The notes under the pieces were generated by a model. That model was not told the DNA's origin, did no database searches, and saw only the letters and a program-made list of their open reading frames with translations. Shown here in pieces: positions 1 through 6,303 of a stretch of DNA of 20,185 nt (within the stretch, counting starts at the first letter, position 1; every line of letters begins with the position of its first letter). A program made the translations under genes and the position numbers. Source of the stretch: a virus; IMG/VR virus record IMGVR_UViG_3300046530_000163, positions 1 to 20,185 of that record. The stretch is one strand, 5' to 3'.

Positions 1-895
1 CATTGACCTCAGCCAGCTCCCGGCGCCGCAGATCGTCGAGCAGATCGACTTCGAATTGATCCTGGTCGAGCGTAAGGCGTACATGATCAGCCTGTGGCCG
101 ATCGAGGAACAGGCACAGATTGCGGCGCGCCTTGAGCTGGAATCGGAGCCCCTGACCAAGCTGTTGCAAGAGAACGCCTACCGCGAAACTATCTGGCGTC
201 AGCGGGTGAATGAGGCGTCCATTGCCAACCTGCTGGCCCTGGCGAAAGGTCCCGATCTGGATCAACTGGCCGGCAACTTCAACGTCCAGCGCCTGGTGGT
301 GCAGGAAGCCAAGCCGATGGCGGTGCCGCCCATCGCGCGGCTGATGGAGAGCGACGACAGCTTGCGCGAACGGGCGCAGATGTCCTGGGAAGGCCTGAGC
401 ACCGCCGGCCCACGGCAGAGCTACATATTCCACGCCCGAGGGGCGGACGGGCGGGTTGCCGATGCCACCGCCGAAAGCCCATCACCTGCCGTGGCGGTGG
501 TCACCGTGCAATCGTTGCTCGATGACGGCACCGCTTCGGCTGACCTGGTCGCTGCCGTCCAAAAATACCTGAGCGACGATGACCTCCGCCCTGTGGCCGA
601 CCGCCTGACTGTCCAAGGCGCGGAGATTATCCGTTACCAGGTCAAAGCCAAGCTCTACCTGCTGACCAGTGGCCCCGAGTCGGAACCGATCCTTGCTGCG
701 GCCGAGCAAAGCCTGCTGACCTACGTCAACCAACGCCGACGCCTGGCAATGGAAGTGTCGGAATCGGCCTTGCACGCCGCGCTGTTTGTCGAAGGCGTGC
801 GCAAAGTTGTGCTGGAAGACTGGGTTGATATCACCGCCACTGAGGAACAGGCGCCTTACTGCACCGGCATTACCATCACGCGGGGAGCCGAATAA
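1..895 (+). CDS. J: Baseplate assembly protein gpJ (P2-like), 5' end missing
   Basis: The frame is open from base 2 and reads IDLSQLPAPQIVEQIDFELI before the first possible internal start (TTG at 56). This matches the N-terminus of P2 gpJ-type baseplate wedge proteins, so the gene begins just left of the window and only a few residues are missing; about 297 residues are visible and the family is about 300 long. In P2-like phages gpJ is a structural wedge of the contractile-tail baseplate (Baseplate_J family) and works with gpW and gpI. The stop TAA shares one base with the ATG of gpI, showing translational coupling in one operon. Family assignment rests on the N-terminal and C-terminal pattern and on gene order. 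Confidence is high. Confidence 0.93.
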   Translation, partial: IDLSQLPAPQIVEQIDFELILVERKAYMISLWPIEEQAQIAARLELESEPLTKLLQENAYRETIWRQRVNEASIANLLALAKGPDLDQLAGNFNVQRLVVQEAKPMAVPPIARLMESDDSLRERAQMSWEGLSTAGPRQSYIFHARGADGRVADATAESPSPAVAVVTVQSLLDDGTASADLVAAVQKYLSDDDLRPVADRLTVQGAEIIRYQVKAKLYLLTSGPESEPILAAAEQSLLTYVNQRRRLAMEVSESALHAALFVEGVRKVVLEDWVDITATEEQAPYCTGITITRGAE

Positions 896-1512
896 TGGGC
901 GTGCAGCAGCTGGTGCCGAAGAACTCCACGGCGCTTGAGATTCAAGCAGCGCAGGCACTCGCAGAGATTCAGCGCGTCCCCATCCCGCTGCGGCTGCTTT
1001 GCAACCCAAACACCTGCCCGGTCTCGGTGCTGCCCTACCTCGCCTGGGCCTTTTCCGTTGACCGTTGGGACAGCAACTGGACCGAAGCCACCAAGCGCGC
1101 GGCCATCCGCTCATCCCGCTACATCCACGCACACAAAGGCACCATCGGTGCCCTGCGTCGCGTGGTCGAGCCGTTGGGCTACCTGATCGAGGTGATGGAG
1201 TGGTGGCAGACCGTGCCGGAAGGCGTGCCCGGAACCTTTGCCTTGAAGGTCGGCGTGCTGGACACCGGTATCACCGAAGAAATGTATCAAGAGCTGACCT
1301 GGCTGATCGATGACGCCAAGCCGCTCACCCGCCTCTTGACCGGCCTGGCCATCAGCCTGGAAAGCACCGGCGCCCTGTACATCGGGGCCTGCGTATCCGA
1401 AGGCGACGAACTCAGCGTTTACCCACCGACCCAGCGCGATATCGACGTCAGCGGCGTGTACCGCATCGGTGGCCGCGAACACCATATCGACACGATGGAC
1501 ATCTACTCATGA
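895..1512 (+). CDS. I: Tail protein gpI (P2-like baseplate component)
   Basis: This 205-residue protein lies directly between gpJ and the tail fibre, the fixed place of gpI in P2-like phages. Recognisable gpI-family features are the PYLAWAFSVDRWD stretch (near residue 45), followed by the KRAAIRSSRYIHAHKGTIGALRRVVEPLGY segment. It is a little longer than P2 gpI (about 176). gpI is a baseplate wedge protein that helps join the fibres to the baseplate. The ATG overlaps the gpJ stop (TAATG), and its own stop overlaps the fibre start (ATGA), so all three are translated as a coupled unit. Confidence 0.92.
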   Translation: MGVQQLVPKNSTALEIQAAQALAEIQRVPIPLRLLCNPNTCPVSVLPYLAWAFSVDRWDSNWTEATKRAAIRSSRYIHAHKGTIGALRRVVEPLGYLIEVMEWWQTVPEGVPGTFALKVGVLDTGITEEMYQELTWLIDDAKPLTRLLTGLAISLESTGALYIGACVSEGDELSVYPPTQRDIDVSGVYRIGGREHHIDTMDIYS

Positions 1513-3500
1513 CCGACCAAAACAGCCAGTTCTTCGCGATCCTTACTGCCGTCGGCGAAGCCAAGCAGGCCAACGCCGCTGCCCTGGGCACCTCTTGGAC
1601 GTTTGCTCAGATGGCAGTGGGGGATGCTAACGGCACCGACCCGATTCCCGTCCGCACCCAAACCAAACTGATCAACGAGCGACGCCGTGCGCCCTTGAAC
1701 CAGGTGAAGGTCGACCCGACCAACGCCAGTGTGATCACCGCCGAACAGATCATTCCGGAGAGTGTCGGCGGTTGGTGGGTACGCGAACTCGCGTTGTACG
1801 ATGCTGACGGCGACATGGTTGCGGTTGCCAACTGTGCACCCACGTTCAAGCCATTACTTGCACAAGGCTCCGGTCGGACGCAGGTGATTCGAATCAATCT
1901 GATCGTCAGCAGCACGGCCAACATCGAGCTGAAGATTGACCCCAGCGTGGTATTGGCGACCCGCGAATACGTCGATACCGTCGTGGTTGAGGCGCTGTCG
2001 AAGCTTGATTACAAGCACTCCGTACTGGCGGCCACCACCGCAAACATCGTGCTGAGCGGCATCCAGACCACTGACGGCGAGTTGTTGCCGGCAGGAGCCC
2101 GCGTGCTGGTGAAGGATCAAACGCAGGGTAAAGACAACGGCATCTACGTTGTTTCCGCAACAGGTGCGTGGAAGCGTGCCCAGGACGCGGACACCAGCAT
2201 TGAAGTGACGCCAGGGCTGTTCGTCCACGTCGAGAAGGGGGCGGACAATGGTGATAGCGTCTGGCAACTGGTAACGGATGCCCCAATTGTCTTGGGCACC
2301 ACTGCACTGGCGTTCGAAATGGTTGCTGGGCGCACAGGGGTTGGAGCTGGCACTTACGCGAAGGTGACAGTCGATAAATACGGTCGAGTAATTGCCGGCA
2401 CTAATCCGACGACACTGGAAGGCCAGGGGATTACCGACGCACTGTCATCCACTCCCCAACCTGGTGTAGCTGGGGCTATTTCTGATATCGCAAAGCACGT
2501 CGTAGGGACTTATGCGAGCAGCACCACCGACAAGCCAACAAGCGGTGGTGTGTTTTTGCGGATGAAATATCCGGGCGCGACGCCGGTGGCTTTCGATATT
2601 TTTGGCCATGTGGGTAGCGGCTATGACGTTTTTGGATTCAGGCGTGTGCTTGCCGATGGAAGCTACACGTTTCGGACGGTTTGGCACGACGGGAACTTCG
2701 ACCCGTCTCAGAAAGCTAACCTGGCATCCCCTGCATTTACGGGGCTGCCCACGGCCCCTCTGGCGCCGGCGGCCAATAGCAACCAAGTGGCAAACACTGC
2801 ATTCGTTTGGAACGCGGTTAACACTTATGCAACTACCGTTACGGCATCCCTCGCCACCAAAGCTGACAAAGATAAAGCGTTGATCGTTGGCTCTGTGAGC
2901 CGCCAGCAACCCATGTTGTCGGCCCCAAGCGCGGGTGAAACCTACGCGTCTGGTGCGATGATTATTCGCGAAGCTATGGAAGTTGGGGCGTCTGACCTGA
3001 GCGAAGTAAACGCGCCAGGCATAGGCTTCTATTGGCTTGGGCAGACTGCCGGAAAGCTGTTAATGGATGCCTTCGGCAAATTGAAGTGGAACGGCCTGCC
3101 GATAATGACAGGCGCTATCGCAGCACAGGATGAAGTCGACACGGGCAGCACCGACACCAACGTCGTGAGCCCTTTCAAAATGCGCTTTGGGTTCGCAATG
3201 AGCTTCACGGCGGCCAGCGGCTACGTGTTGTTTCCAACCTGGCTGGGCGGCTTGTTGTTCCAATACGGGCGGGGCTCTTTGCCTGGTGATACCGGTCAGC
3301 TCTTCACTTGGCCCCTTGCCTGGCCAGATGCGTGTTACTCACTGAGCGGCGGGGTTTTAAGTGCTTTCGCGCGACAAGAGGACAGCGTTACACCTCAATT
3401 CCGCCTGCTAACAAAAACCAACGTAGTCATCGAGCGGCAAGATAGCTACACCGTAACGGCCAACAATCGCGACATCTTTGTCCTGGGAATAGGTAAGTAA
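1509..3500 (+). CDS. H: Tail fibre protein gpH
   Basis: This 663-residue fibre starts at an ATG overlapping the gpI stop. Residues 1 to about 155 form the conserved P2-type tail-fibre N-terminal domain (phage_tail_fib/DUF3751 type), which attaches the fibre to the baseplate. A module with the VLVKDQTQGKDNGIYVV pattern, common in tail fibres, follows at about 170-280. The middle holds a short fibre repeat (FTGLPTAP...NSNQVANTAFV, about 408-435). The last 100 residues (GYVLFPTWLGGLLFQYGRG onward) resemble the Gp53-like C-terminal receptor-binding domain. The N-terminal third is GC-rich like its neighbours; from about 2340 onward the DNA is visibly less so, as expected for an exchanged host-range module. 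The protein probably binds the cell-surface receptor, but which one cannot be seen. Confidence 0.9.
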   Translation: MTDQNSQFFAILTAVGEAKQANAAALGTSWTFAQMAVGDANGTDPIPVRTQTKLINERRRAPLNQVKVDPTNASVITAEQIIPESVGGWWVRELALYDADGDMVAVANCAPTFKPLLAQGSGRTQVIRINLIVSSTANIELKIDPSVVLATREYVDTVVVEALSKLDYKHSVLAATTANIVLSGIQTTDGELLPAGARVLVKDQTQGKDNGIYVVSATGAWKRAQDADTSIEVTPGLFVHVEKGADNGDSVWQLVTDAPIVLGTTALAFEMVAGRTGVGAGTYAKVTVDKYGRVIAGTNPTTLEGQGITDALSSTPQPGVAGAISDIAKHVVGTYASSTTDKPTSGGVFLRMKYPGATPVAFDIFGHVGSGYDVFGFRRVLADGSYTFRTVWHDGNFDPSQKANLASPAFTGLPTAPLAPAANSNQVANTAFVWNAVNTYATTVTASLATKADKDKALIVGSVSRQQPMLSAPSAGETYASGAMIIREAMEVGASDLSEVNAPGIGFYWLGQTAGKLLMDAFGKLKWNGLPIMTGAIAAQDEVDTGSTDTNVVSPFKMRFGFAMSFTAASGYVLFPTWLGGLLFQYGRGSLPGDTGQLFTWPLAWPDACYSLSGGVLSAFARQEDSVTPQFRLLTKTNVVIERQDSYTVTANNRDIFVLGIGK

Positions 3501-3926
3501 ATGTCCATATATTTCTGTGCTGAGACACTCGGGTTTTACTTGTCGGGGATGCAGCCTGAAGGGTTGGCCTGCGTCGAAATAACTGAGGCAAAGCATGCTG
3601 ACTTGCGGGCGCAAAATGCCGCCGGGAAGATCATCAGCGCGGACGCTGACGGTGCTCCGATTGCTATAGACCCACCACCACCTACGGACGAGGAAAAAGC
3701 ATCTAAGGAACGCGGGTGGCGCGATATAGAAGTGTCCCGAGCAGCGGTCCTGCGAGACCGTCACCGGGACCAGCTGGAAATTGGCGCAACGCCGAATCTG
3801 ACGGCTGAGCAGTTCACGGAGCTGTTGGTGTACATGCAAGCGCTACGGGATTGGCCCCAATCACAGCACTTCCCCGATAGCGAACATCGTCCGCCAGCAC
3901 CTCCATGGATCGTAGACCAGCAATAG
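3501..3926 (+). CDS. Tail fibre assembly protein (gpG-like chaperone)
   Basis: The 141-residue product begins on the base right after the gpH stop. It has the usual make-up of phage tail-fibre assembly proteins: an N-terminal small beta-type segment (FCAETLGFYLSGMQPEG), a Pro-rich linker (IDPPPPTDEEKA, about 54-66), and a helical C-terminal part with RDIEVSRAAVLRDRHRDQ, ending in PPAPPW. Such proteins act as chaperones needed to fold or attach the distal fibre and usually travel with the fibre tip when it is exchanged. The assignment is inferred from architecture and position; overall identity to P2 gpG is not obvious by eye. Confidence 0.75.
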   Translation: MSIYFCAETLGFYLSGMQPEGLACVEITEAKHADLRAQNAAGKIISADADGAPIAIDPPPPTDEEKASKERGWRDIEVSRAAVLRDRHRDQLEIGATPNLTAEQFTELLVYMQALRDWPQSQHFPDSEHRPPAPPWIVDQQ

Positions 3927-3943
3927 TGATGCTTATTCGATTA

Positions 3944-3982
3944 CGGCGGGCCTTGTAGGAACGCCGCTTACAACTCCCGCCG
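3944..3982. promoter_or_regulatory. Nested dyad upstream of the F operon (candidate late-activator site or terminator)
   Basis: In the 123-base gap between the fibre-assembly gene and the sheath gene lies a nested inverted repeat: CGGCGGG (3944-3950) pairs with CCCGCCG (3976-3982), and inside it TTGTA (3953-3957) pairs with TACAA (3969-3973) around an 11-base centre. The inner TTGT-N13-ACAA resembles the TGT-N12-ACA dyad bound by Ogr/Delta activators at P2-type late promoters, near -55, though the spacing differs by one base. The start of the sheath gene is 68 bases downstream of the outer dyad. No U-tract follows, so a classical terminator is less likely. No convincing -10 was found. Confidence 0.35.
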
Positions 3983-4049
3983 CTCGCCCATCCGGCGCGC
4001 GCGCGGCAGCCTGTGCACTGTCATTCCATCACAGCGCAGGCAACCACCC

Positions 4050-5219
4050 ATGGCCGACTATCTCCACGGCGTGCGGGTTCTCGAACTCAACGACGGCACC
4101 CGTCCCATTCGCACCATCGCAACCGCAGTCATCGGCATGGTTTGTACCGCTGAAGATGCGGACCCGCTGACCTTTCCGCTGGACACCCCTGTCCTGCTGA
4201 CCAACGTGCAAACCGCCATCGCCAAAGCCGGCGTCAAGGGCACCCTGGCGTCCAGCCTGCAAGCCATTGCCGACCAGACCAAGCCCTACACCATTGTGGT
4301 GCGGGTCAAGGAAGGCGTGGACGATGCAGCCACCACCAGCGCCCTGATCGGCGGCACGACTGCCGAAGGCAAGTACACCGGCATGAAAGCCCTGCTCGCC
4401 GCCAAGGCCCGCGTGGGCATGACGCCGCGCATTCTCGGTGTGCCAGGCCTCGACAGTCAGCCGGTGGCCACCGCCCTGGTAGCGATTGCGAAGGAGCTGC
4501 GGGCCTTCGCCTACGTCAGCGCGTGGGACTGCAAAACCAAGGAAGAGGTGGTCGCCTACCGCGAAATCTTCGGCGCCCGCGAGGTGATGGTGATCTGGCC
4601 GGAATTCCAGAACTGGGACACCGTCACCAACATAACGGTTACCGCGTCGGCAGTAGCTCGCGCCCTGGGCATGCGGGCTCTGATCGACAAGGAAACCGGC
4701 TGGCACAAAACTATCTCCAACGTCGCCGTCAACGGCGTGACCGGCATCAGCGCTGACGTGTTCTGGGATCTGCAAAACCCGGCCACCGATGCCAATTACC
4801 TCAACAGCAACGACGTCACCACCCTGATCAATGAGGGCGGTTTCCGCTTCTGGGGTAGCCGCACGTGCAGCGACGACCCGCTGTTTGCGTTCGAAAACTA
4901 CACCCGTACCGCGCAGATCATCGCCGACACCATGGCCGAAGCGCACATGTGGGCCATGGACAAGCCGATGCATGCGTCCCTGGTCAAAGACATCATCAAC
5001 GGGATCAACGCCAAGTTCCGCGAGCTGGTTTCGCAGGGCTACCTGATCGGCGGCGAATGTTGGTACCCGGAAGACATCAACGACAAAGACACCCTCAAGG
5101 CCGGCAAGCTGACCATCGACTACGACTACACCCCCGTGCCGCCCCTGGAAGACCTCACCCTTCGCCAACGCATCACGGATCGCTACCTGATGCAGTTCGC
5201 CGCCGCCGTCAACGCGTAA
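4050..5219 (+). CDS. FI: Contractile tail sheath protein FI
   Basis: This 389-residue protein is a P2 FI-type sheath protein; P2 FI is about 396 residues. Family hallmarks include the N-terminus ADYLHGVRVLELNDGTRPIRTIATAVIG, the central FWDLQNPATDANYLNSNDVTTLI and FRFWGSRTCSDDP segments, and the C-terminal stretch around ADTMAEAHMWAMDKPM. The sheath forms hexameric rings around the tube and contracts to drive the tube into the cell. ATG 4050 fits the conserved N-terminus, but the upstream RBS is weak (AGG at 4037-4039). It heads the F operon (FI, FII, E, T, U, D), whose late promoter probably sits in the preceding gap. Confidence 0.96.
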   Translation: MADYLHGVRVLELNDGTRPIRTIATAVIGMVCTAEDADPLTFPLDTPVLLTNVQTAIAKAGVKGTLASSLQAIADQTKPYTIVVRVKEGVDDAATTSALIGGTTAEGKYTGMKALLAAKARVGMTPRILGVPGLDSQPVATALVAIAKELRAFAYVSAWDCKTKEEVVAYREIFGAREVMVIWPEFQNWDTVTNITVTASAVARALGMRALIDKETGWHKTISNVAVNGVTGISADVFWDLQNPATDANYLNSNDVTTLINEGGFRFWGSRTCSDDPLFAFENYTRTAQIIADTMAEAHMWAMDKPMHASLVKDIINGINAKFRELVSQGYLIGGECWYPEDINDKDTLKAGKLTIDYDYTPVPPLEDLTLRQRITDRYLMQFAAAVNA

Positions 5220-5226
5220 ATCGGGC

Positions 5227-5242
5227 CTCCCCGCGAGGGGAG
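5227..5242 (+). other. Intercistronic hairpin between sheath and tube genes
   Basis: CTCCCC (5227-5232) and GGGGAG (5237-5242) form a perfect 6-bp stem capped by GCGA, a GNRA-type tetraloop. It starts 7 bases after the sheath stop and precedes the FII RBS (GGAG, 5264-5267). There is no T-run after it. It could set mRNA stability or the relative dose of sheath and tube; this role is inference. Confidence 0.5.
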
Positions 5243-5276
5243 TTAACCCTGTGCCATAACCCCGGAGAATCCCGCC

Positions 5277-5792
5277 ATGGCCCTGCCTCACAAACTGAAA
5301 CACCTGAATTTGTTCAACGACGGCGGCAGCTACACCGGCAAAGTGAAGACCGTCACCCTGCCCTCGCTGGGTCGCAAGATGGAAGCGTATCGCGGCGGCG
5401 GCATGAGCGGCCCGGTCAAAGCTGACCTGGGTTTCTCCGACGATGGCATCCAGCTGGAATGGAAGCTCGGCGGACTTGACCTGGTGGTGCTCAAGCAATT
5501 CGGCGCGGTCAACGCATCGGGCGTCGCTCTGCGGTTCGCTGGCTCGTTCGAACAAGACGACACCGGCGAAATCAGCGCGGTGGAGATCACCGTTCGCGGT
5601 CGTCACGAAACCATCGAAATGGGCGACGCCCAACCCGGTGAAGACACCGAACACTCCATCACCACCACCTGCACCTACTACAAGCTGACCGTCGACAACG
5701 AAGACATCATTGAAATCGACCTGCTCAACTTTATCGAGAAGGTCGGCGGCGTTGACATGTTGGAGAAACACCGCAGCGCCATCGGCCTTTGA
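5277..5792 (+). CDS. FII: Major tail tube protein FII
   Basis: The 171-residue product matches P2 FII in size and pattern: MALPHKLKHLNLFNDGGSYTGKVKTVTLPSLGRKMEAYRGGGMSGPVKADLG at the N-terminus and a C-terminal YYKLTVDNEDIIEIDLLNFIEKVGGVDML. FII polymerises into the inner tail tube through which DNA passes. ATG 5277 has a GGAG RBS 9 bases upstream. It follows the sheath gene by 57 bases containing a GNRA-capped hairpin, and precedes E. Confidence 0.96.
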   Translation: MALPHKLKHLNLFNDGGSYTGKVKTVTLPSLGRKMEAYRGGGMSGPVKADLGFSDDGIQLEWKLGGLDLVVLKQFGAVNASGVALRFAGSFEQDDTGEISAVEITVRGRHETIEMGDAQPGEDTEHSITTTCTYYKLTVDNEDIIEIDLLNFIEKVGGVDMLEKHRSAIGL

Positions 5793-5839
5793 TCGCCGGC
5801 ATCGATCGCTAACCCCCTTTATCACCAGGAGCTTTACCC

Positions 5840-6175
5840 ATGAAAACCCCAGCTACCGAACAACCTGACGTACACCCCCTGGCCGACGACAACACCGTCA
5901 CCCTAGACACACCGATCCGCCGTGGAACCACCACCATCGTCAGCATCACCTTGCGCAAACCCAACTCCGGGGAGCTGCGCGGTGTGAGCCTGGCCGAGCT
6001 GCTGCAAATGGATGTGAACAGCTTGATCAAGGTGCTGCCGCGCATCAGCTCGCCGAGCCTCACCACTGTTGAAGTCACGTCCATGGACCCCGCCGACCTG
6101 GTCGCGCTCAGCACGAAGATCACTGGTTTTTTGCTACAGAAATCGACGAAGACGGATGCATCCCTCGTTGCGTAG
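5840..6175 (+). CDS. E: Tail assembly protein E (unshifted product)
   Basis: This 111-residue protein occupies the position of P2 gpE between the tube and the tape measure. The pattern DNTVTLDTPIRRGTTTIVSITLRKPNSGELRGVSLAELLQMDVNSLIKVLPRIS is typical of P2-type E proteins (phage_TAC family). E and its frameshifted form act as tail assembly chaperones that bind the tape measure while the tube polymerises. An AGGAG RBS (5827-5831) precedes ATG 5840. Near the 3' end, codons GGT TTT TTG contain the slippery heptamer TTTTTTG at 6127-6133, in the correct frame (T TTT TTG) for a -1 shift. Confidence 0.92.
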   Translation: MKTPATEQPDVHPLADDNTVTLDTPIRRGTTTIVSITLRKPNSGELRGVSLAELLQMDVNSLIKVLPRISSPSLTTVEVTSMDPADLVALSTKITGFLLQKSTKTDASLVA

Positions 6176-6303
6176 AGGACGCCATGGCCGATCTGGCCGT
6201 GGTTTTTCACTGGGCACCGGCTGATATGGATCAGTTGGGCCTGCAAGACCTGATGGACTGGCGCGAGCGTGCCAGGGTGCGGAGTTCCACCGATGGCAAA
6301 TGA
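5840..6303 (+). CDS. E+E': Tail assembly chaperone E+E' (programmed -1 frameshift product)
   Basis: A -1 shift at the slippery T TTT TTG (6127-6133) joins E to a second frame that stays open to the TGA at 6301-6303. After the slip it reads ATEIDEDGCIPRCVEDAMADL and continues AVVFHWAPADMDQLGLQDLMDWRERA. The latter is the P2 GpE-type E' domain (compare MADxAVxFHWxP...LMDWRERA). The same heptamer is used in P2. The shifted form is about 153 residues long and ends 11 bases inside the tape measure gene. Two products made at a fixed ratio are the norm for tail chaperones of long-tailed phages. Frame and motif were read directly; the efficiency is unknown. Confidence 0.88.

Noticed and set aside
3990-4004. 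Alternating GC run (GCGCGCGCG) as a possible Z-DNA or special site
   Set aside because: It is short and expected by chance in GC-rich Pseudomonas DNA.
4029-5825. 598-residue open frame on the minus strand opposite the sheath and tube genes
   Set aside because: It mirrors GC-rich coding DNA; the plus-strand frames are clear FI and FII homologues, and the antisense protein is Gly/Val/Asp-rich with no RBS or family resemblance.
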